Assembly: GCA_033283385.1 (NCBI GenBank)
Contig: JAWMQQ010000001.1
Coordinates: forward strand, 682,001 to 746,000
Direction: 5' to 3'
Source: Mangrovimicrobium sp033283385
GTDB lineage: Bacteria > Pseudomonadota > Gammaproteobacteria > Pseudomonadales > Halieaceae
DNA: 64,000 nt
The notes beneath the pieces were generated by a model. It saw only the letters and a list, made by a program, of their open reading frames with translations. It was not told the DNA's origin and ran no database searches. Below, one piece after another: positions 43,514-52,373 of this stretch. A program made the translations under genes and the position numbers. How positions within the stretch are numbered: position 1 is the stretch's first letter; every line of letters begins with the position of its first letter.

Positions 43514-44092
43514 ATGAGCGAGCAGCAGAGCTCCAAGCTGCTGCCCGGTCTGTTCGACGCGATTGCCGAGGACCAGCGGGTCAATGTATTGAATATCGGG
43601 CCCGCTTTACCCGAAACCGTAGCGTTTTTTTCAGGCTCCGGGTACCGCTGTAAGTTGTTCTTCCTCGATCTGTTCGCCGAGCTGCCCCTGGCTTTCGAGC
43701 CCGGGGATGAACTCACCGTGCAGCAACGAATGGATGAATTGATGGATTTCCCGGAGGGCACGAGTTTCGACCTGTGCCTGTTCTGGGATTTGTTCAATTA
43801 CCTGGACGAAGCGGCCATCGAGGCGTTCATGGACTGCCTGCGCCCGCGCCTCGCGCCCGGTGCCCGCGGCCACGCTTTCGCTGTGCACAATACGCGCAGC
43901 CCGCAACAGGCCCAGCAGTTCGGTATCGTGGACGTGGACCAGCTGCGCCTGCGGCCGCGCCCGGCGCCCCTGCCGGGTTACGCGCCCAACCCCCAGGCCC
44001 GCCTGCAGGTGCTGCTGCGCGGATTAACCGTGAAGCGGTCGGTACTGTTGGCGCAGAGCCGGTTGGAATTACTGTTGCAGGCCGGCGGCTGA
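43514..44092 (+). CDS. uncharacterised protein, co-transcribed with bactofilin
   Basis: 192 residues, no signal peptide. The order VNVLNIGPALPETVAFFSGSGYRCKLFFLDLFAEL and FDLCLFWDLFNYLDEAAIEAFMDCLRPRLAPGARGHAFAVHN resembles a methyltransferase-like Rossmann fold in which the glycine-rich SAM loop is degenerate. I would not claim activity. Its position 16 bases after bactofilin suggests a link to that polymer. The start at 43514 follows AGGACGG-type bases at moderate distance. Confidence 0.6.
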   Translation: MSEQQSSKLLPGLFDAIAEDQRVNVLNIGPALPETVAFFSGSGYRCKLFFLDLFAELPLAFEPGDELTVQQRMDELMDFPEGTSFDLCLFWDLFNYLDEAAIEAFMDCLRPRLAPGARGHAFAVHNTRSPQQAQQFGIVDVDQLRLRPRPAPLPGYAPNPQARLQVLLRGLTVKRSVLLAQSRLELLLQAGG

Positions 44093-44105
44093 TAGCCCGC
44101 GGCGA

Positions 44106-44609
44106 TCACGCCGTCGCCTCGACCTCGCCGCTGCGATAAAGCCGCATGCCCCGCGCCTGGTAATTGGCCAGCGCGTTGGGGTGATCCAGTGTGCAGGTGT
44201 GGACCCAGACGCGTCGCGTGTCGCCCCAGTTCCAGGCCTCCTCGATGGCGCGGGTCAGCAGGTGGCCGCCGTAGCCGCGGCCGATGAACGGCGGCGCCAG
44301 GCCAAAGTACTTGATCTCCACGGTGTCCCGCGCCTGCCGTTCCAGGTCGAAGTAGCCCGCGGGTGAGCCGTCCACCCAGGCCACCCAGGTGCGCAGGTTG
44401 TCAGCCTCGGCGTAGTCGCGCCACTGCTCGTCGCTCCACACCAGCTTGTCCTCCCAGGCCCAGGGGCCGCCGACGTACTGGTACAGGAAACGGTTAAAGG
44501 GGTACTGCTTGACCGCCGCTTCGCGGATTTCGAGCCCGGCGGCCGGCGCGGCGCGGCGCAGTTGCTGCGGGTCCAGCATTTCCAGGTAGTGAACGGTGAC
44601 CGGGGACAT
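44106..44609 (-). CDS. GNAT-family N-acetyltransferase
   Basis: 167 residues. The acetyl-CoA-binding motif is GLAPPFIGRGYGGHLLTRAIEEAW (R-G-x-G-x-G/A) and the chain ends with the common LANYQARGMRLYRSGE. N-terminal region carries YFDLERQARDTVEI. Substrate unknown. Starts one base after the stop of the acyl-CoA ligase gene, so the two are coupled on the minus strand. Confidence 0.85.
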   Translation of the reverse strand: MSPVTVHYLEMLDPQQLRRAAPAAGLEIREAAVKQYPFNRFLYQYVGGPWAWEDKLVWSDEQWRDYAEADNLRTWVAWVDGSPAGYFDLERQARDTVEIKYFGLAPPFIGRGYGGHLLTRAIEEAWNWGDTRRVWVHTCTLDHPNALANYQARGMRLYRSGEVEATA

Positions 44610-44610
44610 C

Positions 44611-46281
44611 TCAGTCCTGCCAGATGACCCGCTTGCCCGCGGCATACCAGCTGTCGACGAACGGTTCGTAGGTCGTTTCGATGACGTCGCGCTTGATTTT
44701 CAGGGTGGGTGTGAGGAAGTTGTTGTCGGTACTCCAGGTCTCCCGCGCGACCACCACGAACTTGAGGCGCTCCCATTCCTCGATCTTCGCGTTGACTGTC
44801 GATACCAGCGCTTCGAGCTGCGCGGAAGCAGTCTGCCGGAAGCCGGGATCGTCGTAGTGGCGCTGGTCGCTGTCATTGAGTTGCAGCACGGCGAAGGGGG
44901 CGGGCTGCCCGACCCCGCAGACGCAGCTCAGCTCCACCAGGGAATCGGCGTTCAGGTGGTTCTCGATGGGCGCGGGGGCGACATACTTGCCCTTGCTGGT
45001 CTTGAACAGTTCCTTGGTGCGGCCGGTGATTCGCAGAAGCCCGTCGCTGGAGTACTCGCCGCGATCGCCGGTCTTGAAGAAACCGTCGGCGGTCATCACC
45101 TCGGCGGTCAGTTCCGGCGCCCTGTAGTAGCCCATCATCAGGCCCGGCGACTTGATTTCGATCTCGCCCTTTGCCGAGATGCGCGCCTCCACGCCCTTGA
45201 GCGGGCAGCCGACGTAGCCGGCCATCCGGTGGTCCGGGAGCGAGACATGGGAATAGGCGAAATCCTCGGTCATGCCGTAGCCTTCCATGATGTGGAGGCC
45301 CAGCTTGTCGTACCAGCGGATGAGGTCAGGCGGCAGCGGGGCCGAGCCCGACAGGGCGACCCGCACGTCCCCGAGGCCGAGCCCCTCCAGCACCTTCTTG
45401 CGCACGATGCGACCGACGATGGGGATTTTCAGCAGGCGATCCAGCTTTCGCGGCGGCATTTTCTCGAACACCCCGGACTGGAACTTCTGCCACAGCCGCG
45501 GGACGCTGAGGAACAGCGTAGGGCGCGCGCGCCGCATGTCCTGCAGGAAGGTATCCAGCGTATCGGCAAAAAAGATGTGCACTCCCTGGTAGATGGAGCC
45601 GGCTTCCACCACCGCGCGCTCGAAGACGTGGGCCAGCGGCAGGTAGGAGAGAATGCGGTCACCCTCGGTGATGCCGAAAATCTCCCCCTGCAGGTAGGCC
45701 GGCGCAGAGATGGAGTAGAAGGAGTGGGCGACACCCTTGGGCAGGCCAGTGCTGCCCGAGGTATAGCAGATGAGGGCCCTGCGGTCCTTGTCCCAGACCG
45801 GGTCTTCCTCGATCGGCGCCAGGTCTGCGATCACCTCCTCCCAGCGCGGGTAATCGTCCTCCGGCGCCAGTGCGAAACCGATACGCGCGAGATCCGCGGG
45901 CACGCCGGGGCGCATTTTCTCCCACTCGTCCAGCTTGCCGACGAACAGCAGCCGGGCCTCGCTGTGATCGAGGATATAGCTGACGGTATCGGCATCCAGG
46001 GTGGGGTAGAGCGCCACGGTACAGTGGCCTGCCAGCCAGATGGCCAGCTCGGCGATGATGAAGTGCGCGCAGTTCTTCGAGATCATCGCGATATTGCTGT
46101 TGTCCGGCAGGTCCAGGGAGCGCAGGTAGGCGGCCATGCGCCGCGCCTGGTCCATGGTTTCCGCCCAGTCGTACTCGATCACCGTATCTCCCACCGGCTG
46201 GCTGAGGAACAGGCTTTGCGGGTGGCGCTTTTCGCGCTCGATGGCGGCCTGTAACACCAGCTTTTCGATGGGGTAATTCAT
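44611..46281 (-). CDS. AMP-dependent acyl-CoA synthetase (long-chain fatty acid ligase type)
   Basis: 556 residues. The AMP-binding P-loop YTSGSTGLPKG, then YLPLAHVFERAV, the GYGMTEDFAYSHVS motif and TGDRGEYSSDGLLRITGRTKELFKTSKGKYVAP fit the FAA1/FadD15-type long-chain fatty acid:CoA ligases. Converts a fatty acid, ATP and CoA to acyl-CoA and AMP. Lies just downstream, on the same strand, of the sigma/anti-sigma pair with a terminator between (46441-46466), so it probably has its own promoter. No promoter-like TGATCC site is visible before it. Confidence 0.9.
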   Translation of the reverse strand: MNYPIEKLVLQAAIEREKRHPQSLFLSQPVGDTVIEYDWAETMDQARRMAAYLRSLDLPDNSNIAMISKNCAHFIIAELAIWLAGHCTVALYPTLDADTVSYILDHSEARLLFVGKLDEWEKMRPGVPADLARIGFALAPEDDYPRWEEVIADLAPIEEDPVWDKDRRALICYTSGSTGLPKGVAHSFYSISAPAYLQGEIFGITEGDRILSYLPLAHVFERAVVEAGSIYQGVHIFFADTLDTFLQDMRRARPTLFLSVPRLWQKFQSGVFEKMPPRKLDRLLKIPIVGRIVRKKVLEGLGLGDVRVALSGSAPLPPDLIRWYDKLGLHIMEGYGMTEDFAYSHVSLPDHRMAGYVGCPLKGVEARISAKGEIEIKSPGLMMGYYRAPELTAEVMTADGFFKTGDRGEYSSDGLLRITGRTKELFKTSKGKYVAPAPIENHLNADSLVELSCVCGVGQPAPFAVLQLNDSDQRHYDDPGFRQTASAQLEALVSTVNAKIEEWERLKFVVVARETWSTDNNFLTPTLKIKRDVIETTYEPFVDSWYAAGKRVIWQD

Positions 46282-46440
46282 GGTGGCGGGAATCCTCGAC
46301 GTGTCGGTCAGTTAATACATTAAAGCATGACAGCAGGCAAACCGCGGGGCCGGTTGGGGCTTCAGGGGCCTCAATTCCGCCGGGGTCGTCAGGTGCCAGG
46401 CCTTTTATTTTACTGCAACCCTGGGGTATGGCGAGCGGGC

Positions 46441-46466
46441 AAAAAAAAGGGCCGCGTGAGCGACCC
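46441..46466 (-). terminator. rho-independent terminator after the anti-sigma gene
   Basis: On the minus strand, GGGTCGC-TCAC-GCGGCCC (46466 down to 46449) folds into a seven-base stem with one G-U pair, followed at once by eight T (46448-46441). It lies 26 bases past the anti-sigma stop and separates the sigma operon from the acyl-CoA ligase gene. Confidence 0.85.
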
Positions 46467-46491
46467 AGGAGGGGGGGAGGGGCCTGTGGAC

Positions 46492-47145
46492 TCAATGGGC
46501 GTTGAGTCTCAGGAAGGGATTGGCGGCCCGGAAGCGCCAGTCGGTGAAGCGCACGGGGGCATCGAGTACGCCGATGCAGACGCAGTCGCGGTCGCGCGTG
46601 GCCGTCGGCGTATGCTGGTGCTGCGCGTCCCGTATCAGGAAATCGCCGGCCTCGTAGTGCCCGGCCTCGTCGGAGAAACTGCCCTCGAGTACCAGCGTCA
46701 GCTCGGTCCCGCGGTGGGTGTGCCTGGGGATCTTGCCGCCCGCCTTGATATGGTAGAGGGCGAACTCGTTCTCCGGGTCGCCGGTGCGCAGGTGGCAGAT
46801 GCGGACATGGCCGCCGATCCGGCGCCAGTCCAGGTCCTGGTAGTCGCGGTGCATCAGGCGCTGCACCAGAGGCGGAGTCCCGCCGGCGACTTCGTGGGTG
46901 CGGTAGCTCAGGGGTTCGGCTTCCGCATCCAGCCGCGCCATGACGGAATCCAGCAACTGCGCGCTGACGGTGCTCGGGGCCAGCTTCTCGAACATCGCCG
47001 ACCCCAGGTCATTCAGCTGCTGGTGCACCCTGCGGCACTGCTCGCAGTAGTTGAGGTGCAGCGTGACACACACGGACTGCGCCAGGGCGAGCGAGCCAGC
47101 GGCGTGCTCGTTCAACAGGCGTGTGTCGGGGTGGTGGGTCGCCAT
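46492..47145 (-). CDS. chrR: ChrR-type anti-sigma factor (zinc N-terminal domain plus cupin)
   Basis: 217 residues. The N-terminal anti-sigma domain has the zinc motif H-x4-CxxC in LHLNYCEQCRR, and the C-terminal cupin has the metal-binding HTHRGTELTL with EGSFSDEAGHYEAGDF and the later histidine pair HQH. ChrR from Rhodobacter sphaeroides holds its sigma factor inactive and lets go when singlet oxygen is present; this layout fits. One base after the sigma gene stop, so both are made together. Terminator at 46441-46466. Confidence 0.92.
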   Translation of the reverse strand: MATHHPDTRLLNEHAAGSLALAQSVCVTLHLNYCEQCRRVHQQLNDLGSAMFEKLAPSTVSAQLLDSVMARLDAEAEPLSYRTHEVAGGTPPLVQRLMHRDYQDLDWRRIGGHVRICHLRTGDPENEFALYHIKAGGKIPRHTHRGTELTLVLEGSFSDEAGHYEAGDFLIRDAQHQHTPTATRDRDCVCIGVLDAPVRFTDWRFRAANPFLRLNAH

Positions 47146-47146
47146 T

Positions 47147-47731
47147 TCAATTCCTGTCCATCATCAACTGAAGTTTGTTCATTGCCAGCCGCACCCGCGA
47201 CTTGACGGTGCCCAGGGGCAGATCAAGAGCCTCGGCCACCTCGCTGTGCGATTTGCCCTCCATGTAGACCTTGGCCAGTATCTGCGCCTGTTCGTGCGGC
47301 AGGGCCGCCATCAACTGACGCACCCGGCTGGCATCGCGTTTCAGCTGGACCGCGGCGAACAGGTCGCCGCCGTCGTTATCCGGCCAGATATCGTCCGCGC
47401 TGAGCGGGGTGTCGAACTTCTGCAGGCGCCGATACAGGTCGGTGCGGGCGTTGCGCGCCAGCGTGTAGATCCAGGTGCTCGCCGACGCGCGCTGGGCGTC
47501 GTAGGCGTCGGCTTTCTGCCAGACCTTGATCATTACCTCCTGCACCAGTTCCTCCGCATAGGCAGCTGACAGCGACGAGCCGCTCAGGGCGAAGGCCTTG
47601 ATCAGCGGGGCAAAGTGGCCGAACAGGCGGGCAAACGCCGCGCGATCCCTCGAGATCGCGACCTGTTCCAGGCAGCGGCTCCACTCGTCGTCGCGCTTGC
47701 CCGTGGGGTCCACTTGCAGCGTTCCTGTCAC
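47147..47731 (-). CDS. rpoE: ECF sigma factor (RpoE/ECF11-like) paired with ChrR
   Basis: 194 residues. Sigma-70 region 2 (RLFGHFAPLIKAFALSGSS then AEELVQEVMIKVWQKADAYD and STWIYTLARNARTDLYRR) and region 4 (LPHEQAQILAKVYMEGKSHSEVAEALDLPLGTVKSRVRLAMNKL) are complete. It directs RNA polymerase to stress promoters after ChrR release. The GTG at 47731 is used as start; no in-frame ATG fits and GGAG lies about 11 bases upstream. The promoter at 47791-47820 matches its own expected consensus, giving autoregulation. Confidence 0.92.
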   Translation of the reverse strand: MTGTLQVDPTGKRDDEWSRCLEQVAISRDRAAFARLFGHFAPLIKAFALSGSSLSAAYAEELVQEVMIKVWQKADAYDAQRASASTWIYTLARNARTDLYRRLQKFDTPLSADDIWPDNDGGDLFAAVQLKRDASRVRQLMAALPHEQAQILAKVYMEGKSHSEVAEALDLPLGTVKSRVRLAMNKLQLMMDRN

Positions 47732-47790
47732 TGCGCTTGTCTCTCCATGCGTGCCGGGCAGGTTCGCCGGGCGTCGGTTACAGATTACAC

Positions 47791-47820
47791 AGTATACGTG
47801 GACCGGTGCCGGTCGGATCA
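47791..47820 (-). promoter_or_regulatory. ECF sigma-type promoter of the sigma/ChrR operon
   Basis: On the minus strand, TGATCC (47820-47815), 18 bases, then TATACT (47796-47791). It lies 60 bases before the sigma start codon. TGATCC is the -35 known for RpoE of Rhodobacter sphaeroides, which makes this a probable autoregulated promoter. Confidence 0.72.
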
Positions 47821-47870
47821 CTGGAATGTCGTGCAGGGGTATGATGGCCGGGGTGGCGGGGTTCCGGTGC

Positions 47871-47900
47871 TGATCCGAAGCCTGCGCCCCGGCGTATGTT
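47871..47900 (+). promoter_or_regulatory. ECF sigma-type promoter of the FAD-oxidoreductase/Cfa operon
   Basis: TGATCC (47871-47876), 18 bases, TATGTT (47895-47900), about 40 bases before the FAD oxidoreductase start. Same spacing and -35 as the divergent promoter 50 bases away. Confidence 0.72.
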
Positions 47901-47938
47901 GTTGCAACCAGGGGCGTTCGAGGTAGTACGGGCCGGCA

Positions 47939-49222
47939 ATGAAAATAGCAATCGTAGGATCGGGGATTTCGGGGTTGGCCTGCGCCAGGCTGCTGTGCGC
48001 CGGGCACGATGTCCACGTCCTGGAGAAGGAAAGCCGCATCGGCGGCCATACCGCGACGGTGGACGTGGCCCTGGGAGGTCGCCGCTTCGCCGTGGATACC
48101 GGCTTCATAGTCTACAACGACCGCACCTACCCCGAGTTCATCGCCCTGCTGGCGCAACTGGGGATGCAGGGCCGGCCGACGCAGATGAGTTTCAGCCTCA
48201 GCGACCGCGCCAGCGGGCTGGAATACGCCGGCTCCAACCTCAACACCCTGTTCGCCCAGCGGCGCAATCTCGTCTCGCCCCGGTTCCTGGGCCTGCTGCG
48301 CGATATCCTGCGCTTCAATCGCGAGTCGGTGCGCGATCTCGACAGCGGCGCGCTGGCGCCGGGCATGACCCTGGGCGACTACCTGGAGCGGGGACGCTAC
48401 GGCAGCGCGTTCACCGATCTCTACCTGATTCCCATGGGCGCGGCGATCTGGTCCGCAGATACCCCGGTGATGCAGGACTTCCCCCTGGAGTTCTTCGTGC
48501 GCTTCTTCCGCAACCACGGGCTCCTCGACCTGGCCAACCGCCCCCAGTGGCGGGTGATCGAGGGTGGATCGCGCGAGTACCTGAGACCCCTGTGCGAACC
48601 CTTTGCAGCGCGCATCCGCACCGGAGTTCGCCTGCAGGGCGTGCGCCGCGAGCTGAACCGGGTGTACCTGCGCTTTGCAGGCGGTACCGTCGAGAGCTTC
48701 GACGCCGTGGTTTTCGCCTGCCACAGCGACCAGGCGCTCGCCCTGCTGGACGACCCCTCGCCGGCAGAGTCTGAAATCCTCGGGGCGATTCCCTACCAGG
48801 CGAGTTCGGTCGTCCTGCACACCGACACCCGCCTGCTGCCCGCCAGCCGCCGGGCCTGGTCGAGCTGGAATTACATGCGCAGGCCCGGGACCCAGCGGGC
48901 CACGCTGACCTACAACATGAATATCCTGCAGGGCATCAACGCGCCGGAGACCCTGTGCGTGACCCTGAATGACCGCGATGCGATCAACCCGCACCGGATT
49001 CTCGGCGATTTCGAATATTCCCACCCGGTGTTCACCACCGCGGGGATCGCCGCCCAGCAGCGCTGGGAGGAAATCAACCGGGGCAGCACCTGGTACTGCG
49101 GCGCCTACTGGCGCAACGGCTTTCACGAGGACGGGGTGGCCTCCGCCTCCCGGGTGGCGCGCGCCATCGCCGCTGCGGCGGGTGCCGGCGCGGGACGGGC
49201 CAGCGTGGGGAGCGCGGCGTGA
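47939..49222 (+). CDS. FAD-dependent amine-oxidase-type oxidoreductase of the stress operon
   Basis: 427 residues. FAD-binding motif MKIAIVGSGISGLACARLLC with HDVHVLEKESRIGGHTATVD (amine oxidase family), then the VVFACHSDQALALL core. Relatives sit in ChrR/RpoE regulons and act on lipids or unsaturated chains; a desaturase-like role has been proposed in methylated furan fatty acid synthesis, but I cannot assign it. Start ATG at 47939; the operon continues with DUF1365 by GTGA overlap. Confidence 0.9.
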   Translation: MKIAIVGSGISGLACARLLCAGHDVHVLEKESRIGGHTATVDVALGGRRFAVDTGFIVYNDRTYPEFIALLAQLGMQGRPTQMSFSLSDRASGLEYAGSNLNTLFAQRRNLVSPRFLGLLRDILRFNRESVRDLDSGALAPGMTLGDYLERGRYGSAFTDLYLIPMGAAIWSADTPVMQDFPLEFFVRFFRNHGLLDLANRPQWRVIEGGSREYLRPLCEPFAARIRTGVRLQGVRRELNRVYLRFAGGTVESFDAVVFACHSDQALALLDDPSPAESEILGAIPYQASSVVLHTDTRLLPASRRAWSSWNYMRRPGTQRATLTYNMNILQGINAPETLCVTLNDRDAINPHRILGDFEYSHPVFTTAGIAAQQRWEEINRGSTWYCGAYWRNGFHEDGVASASRVARAIAAAAGAGAGRASVGSAA

Positions 49223-49977
49223 AGAGCGCGATTTACAGCGGGGTGGTACAGCATCGTCGCCTGCAACCCCGCTCCCACGGCTTCCGCTACCGGGTGTTCA
49301 TGCCCCTGCTGGACCTCGACGAACTGCCGCAGCTGCTGCGGCGCTGTCCCGGCTGGTCGGCCAGCGGCCCGGCGCTGGCGCGGTTTCGCCGCGAGGATTT
49401 CTTTGGCGACCCCGCGCAACCGTTGAAGCAGGCGGTGCTCGACCGGGTCGAGGCCGAAACCGGCCGGCGACCGGACGGGCGCGTGCTGTTGCTGGGCAAC
49501 CTGCGCTACTTCGGCTTCCTGATCAACCCGATCAGCTGCTACTACTGCTACGACGCGGGCGGCGCCCTGTGCGCGATTCTCGCCGAGGTGACCAACACCC
49601 CCTGGGGCGAGAGGCACAGCTACGTCATCTCCGCCGACTCGGAGGGGGAATGGCTGGAGGCCGAGTTCGCCAAGGCCATGCACGTCTCGCCCTTCCTGCC
49701 CATGGATATGCGCTATCACTGGCGCAGCAACCAGCCGGGCGAGCGCCTGGCCCTGCAACTGGCCAACTATGCCTCAGGGGAGCGCCAGTTCGACGCCAGC
49801 CTGAGCCTGACGCGCCGCGGCGATTCGCCCTGGACGTTTACCCGCTACCTCGCCGCCTACCCGCTGATGACCTTGCGGGTCGCCGCGGCGATTTACTGGC
49901 AAGCCCTGCGCCTGTGGCTCAAGGGCGTGCCATTCGTACCGCATCCCAGAACCGTCAACAGTGAGAACCAGGCATGA
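49219..49977 (+). CDS. DUF1365 family protein
   Basis: 252 residues. The family signature VQHRRLQPRSHGFRYRVFMPLLDLDEL begins near residue 9, followed by GNLRYFGFLINPISCYYCYD and PFLPMDMRYHW. Function unknown; often between an FAD oxidoreductase and a Cfa-type methyltransferase, as here. Start GTG 49219 overlaps the upstream stop and the end overlaps the cfa start as ATGA. Confidence 0.9.
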   Translation: MKSAIYSGVVQHRRLQPRSHGFRYRVFMPLLDLDELPQLLRRCPGWSASGPALARFRREDFFGDPAQPLKQAVLDRVEAETGRRPDGRVLLLGNLRYFGFLINPISCYYCYDAGGALCAILAEVTNTPWGERHSYVISADSEGEWLEAEFAKAMHVSPFLPMDMRYHWRSNQPGERLALQLANYASGERQFDASLSLTRRGDSPWTFTRYLAAYPLMTLRVAAAIYWQALRLWLKGVPFVPHPRTVNSENQA

Positions 49978-51257
49978 GTGAAGCAAGTGTAAGCGCAATC
50001 CGGTTACCCGGAATCAGGGGATTCTGGCGCGGCGAGGACGTCGCCCGGGCCGCGGTCACCCGTTTGTTGAGGCGCCTGTCCACCGGATCGCTGGCGCTGC
50101 ACGAGCGCGGCGTCGCCCAGCGATTCGGCAGCGGCGATGGCGTGCACGCCGAAATCCGCGTGCGCGACCCGCGCGCCTGGCAGTACGTGCTCAGCGGCGG
50201 CGTGGTCGGCGCGGGCGAGGCCTACATGCTGGGCTACTGGAGTTCGCCCGACCTGGTGGCGGTCATCCGCGTGTTTTCCGCGAATATGGCAGCCATGGAT
50301 GCGATGGACGCCGGCAGCTCGCTGCTGCGCCGCGGGCTGATGCGACTGCTGCACAAACTCAACGCCAACAGCCGCAGCGGATCGCGCCGCAACATCGGCG
50401 CCCACTACGACCTCGGCAACGACTTTTTCCGGCTGTTCCTCGACGACAGCATGATGTACTCGGCGGCGGTTTATCCCGACCCGCAATCCACCCTGGAGGA
50501 TGCCTCGCGCCACAAGCTGGACCTGCTCTGCCGGCAACTGGAACTGGGGCCCGACGACCACCTGCTGGAGATCGGCACCGGCTGGGGCGGGCTGGCGATT
50601 CACGCAGCGCAGCACTACGGCTGCCGCGTGACCACGACAACCATATCGCGCGAGCAGTTCGAGTACGCCAGCGCGGCGGTAAACCGCAGCGGCCTGGCGG
50701 ACCGGGTGACGGTGCTGTGCGAGGATTATCGCGAGCTGCGCGGCAGTTACGACAAACTGGTGTCGGTGGAGATGGTCGAGGCCGTCGGCCACGAGTACTA
50801 CTCGGACTATTTCCGTACCTGCAGCCAGCTGCTCAAGCCCGGCGGCCTGTTCGCGATGCAGGCGATAACCATGGCGGACCAGCGCTACCGCCAGGCGCGG
50901 GACTCCGTCGACTTCATCAAGCGCTACATCTTCCCCGGCGGCTGCCTGCCCTCGGTGGAGGTGCTGGCGCAGCACGTGGCGCGCGACACCGACATGCAGA
51001 TCGTGCAGCTGCGCGATATCACCGCAGACTACGCGCGCACTTTGGCCGACTGGCGCGAGCGCTTCCTCGACGCCCGCGACGCGGTGCGTGCGATGGGCTT
51101 CGACGAGGTGTTCGAGCGCATGTGGGAGTTCTACCTCTGCTACTGCGAGGGCGGTTTTCGCGAGCGCATCATCTCGACGGTGCAAGTCACCTTTGCCAAG
51201 CCAGGTTACCGCTGTGAGGCGCTGCGCGCGTGGGACGCAAACTCCTCAACGGCCTGA
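49974..51257 (+). CDS. cfa: Cfa-type S-adenosylmethionine-dependent fatty acyl methyltransferase
   Basis: 427 residues. SAM motif LLEIGTGWGGLAIHAAQHYGCRVTTTTISREQ, and YDKLVSVEMVEAVGHEYY plus GGCLPS match cyclopropane-fatty-acyl-phospholipid synthases. It adds a methylene or methyl group to a double bond of membrane phospholipids. In RpoE-ChrR regulons such enzymes also make methylated unsaturated fatty acids; which product forms here cannot be told. Overlaps the DUF1365 stop; the DUF2878 gene starts inside its end. Confidence 0.93.
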   Translation: MSEASVSAIRLPGIRGFWRGEDVARAAVTRLLRRLSTGSLALHERGVAQRFGSGDGVHAEIRVRDPRAWQYVLSGGVVGAGEAYMLGYWSSPDLVAVIRVFSANMAAMDAMDAGSSLLRRGLMRLLHKLNANSRSGSRRNIGAHYDLGNDFFRLFLDDSMMYSAAVYPDPQSTLEDASRHKLDLLCRQLELGPDDHLLEIGTGWGGLAIHAAQHYGCRVTTTTISREQFEYASAAVNRSGLADRVTVLCEDYRELRGSYDKLVSVEMVEAVGHEYYSDYFRTCSQLLKPGGLFAMQAITMADQRYRQARDSVDFIKRYIFPGGCLPSVEVLAQHVARDTDMQIVQLRDITADYARTLADWRERFLDARDAVRAMGFDEVFERMWEFYLCYCEGGFRERIISTVQVTFAKPGYRCEALRAWDANSSTA

Positions 51258-51751
51258 TCTTCAACCTCGCCTGGCTGCTGATCGTGCGCGGCCAGTCTGA
51301 CGTCCTCGCCTGGGCCGTCGCCGCCGCCTGCGTCGCCGTCCACCTGGCGCTGTTCGGCCATCGGGGCGAGTGGAGACTGGTGGCGCTGCTGGGCGGGCTG
51401 GGCCTGTTGCTCGACCAGCTGCTGTTCGCGGCCGGCATCCTCGTCGTTCCCGGCCGCAGCGGGCCCGCGCCGCTGTGGCTCTCGGCCCTGTGGCCGGTGT
51501 TCGCCATCACCCTCGCGCACCTGTTCGCGGGTCTCGCCGCGCGCCCGCTGCTGGCCGCAGCGGTGGGCGCCGCCGGCGGCTACGCCAGCTACCGTCTCGG
51601 CAGTTCGCTCAGCGATGTCGCCTTCGGCAACTCCCCGGCGAGCGACCTGGTGCTCGTGCTGCTGTGGGCCGTCCTGTTCCCGGCCCTGCTACTGTTGGCG
51701 AAAAGAATGACAGGCCCGCAGGAGGAGGTGCGCGATGCGCTGGCGAAGTAG
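51230..51751 (+). CDS. DUF2878 family membrane protein
   Basis: 173 residues with four to five membrane helices (LLNGLIFNLAWLLIVRG, VLAWAVAAACVAVHLALFG, LVALLGGLGLLLDQLLFAAGI, APLWLSALWPVFAITLAH) as in DUF2878. The start GTG 51230 overlaps the cfa end by 28 bases and has a GAGG ten bases upstream. Function unknown; conserved partner in this type of operon. Confidence 0.85.
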   Translation: MGRKLLNGLIFNLAWLLIVRGQSDVLAWAVAAACVAVHLALFGHRGEWRLVALLGGLGLLLDQLLFAAGILVVPGRSGPAPLWLSALWPVFAITLAHLFAGLAARPLLAAAVGAAGGYASYRLGSSLSDVAFGNSPASDLVLVLLWAVLFPALLLLAKRMTGPQEEVRDALAK

Positions 51752-52373
51752 TTGCGTACTGTGGCTGGCGGGTGCGCTCTGGGCGCTCCCCGCCAGCGCG
51801 ATGCAGGCGGTCGGCGTGGCTCATGCCCCGGACGGCGGTGCCGTTCGCTACCGCGAATACCATAATTGCGACAGCGCGAAGACACACTGCACTGTGGAGT
51901 ACCGCGATCCCTCCGGGGCGGTATTCGCGCGCAAGTGGCTGGACTACGGCGCGTCTCCCGTGGCGCCGTCGCTGCGCTTCGAGGACAGCCGCAGCGGCGA
52001 GCGATTGCAACTGGGTAGCGACGAGGTGAAAACCGGTGTGGTCGTGGACGCGGGCTTCGACAACTTCGTGCGCGAACAGTGGGCGCTGCTGGCCGCCGGC
52101 GACGCCGTACATTTCCGCTTCCTGCCCGCCGGCAGCGAGACCGCGCTGGCCATGGAGGCGCGGAGGCAGGACGATTGCAGTGATGGCCGGCTGTGCCTGG
52201 CGGTCAAACCGGACAACTGGCTGTTCGCACTGGTGGGCGGCACTATTCACCTGGTCTACGATCGCGACTCACGCCGCCTGCTGCAGTTTCGCGGCCTGAG
52301 CAATATCCTTGATGCGCGTGGCGACAGCCAGCGACTGGTGATCGACTACCACTACCCCGGGGTGGGGAACTGA
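51735..52373 (+). CDS. exported protein of unknown function, last in the sigma-dependent operon
   Basis: 212 residues. A signal peptide (SSCVLWLAGALWALPASAM, cut near residue 22) is followed by a globular domain with no recognised motif; the mature part has a single cysteine pair (YHNCDSAKTHC). Its start overlaps the DUF2878 end by 17 bases. I do not recognise the family. Being co-expressed with lipid-modifying enzymes, it may act in the periplasm on membrane or oxidised lipid, but that is a guess. Confidence 0.7.
   Translation: MRWRSSCVLWLAGALWALPASAMQAVGVAHAPDGGAVRYREYHNCDSAKTHCTVEYRDPSGAVFARKWLDYGASPVAPSLRFEDSRSGERLQLGSDEVKTGVVVDAGFDNFVREQWALLAAGDAVHFRFLPAGSETALAMEARRQDDCSDGRLCLAVKPDNWLFALVGGTIHLVYDRDSRRLLQFRGLSNILDARGDSQRLVIDYHYPGVGN

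Noticed and set aside
46282..46330. ECF-type promoter before the acyl-CoA ligase
   Set aside because: TGACCG is present but no TATRYW box follows at 17-18 bases, so the ligase was not assigned to the sigma regulon.
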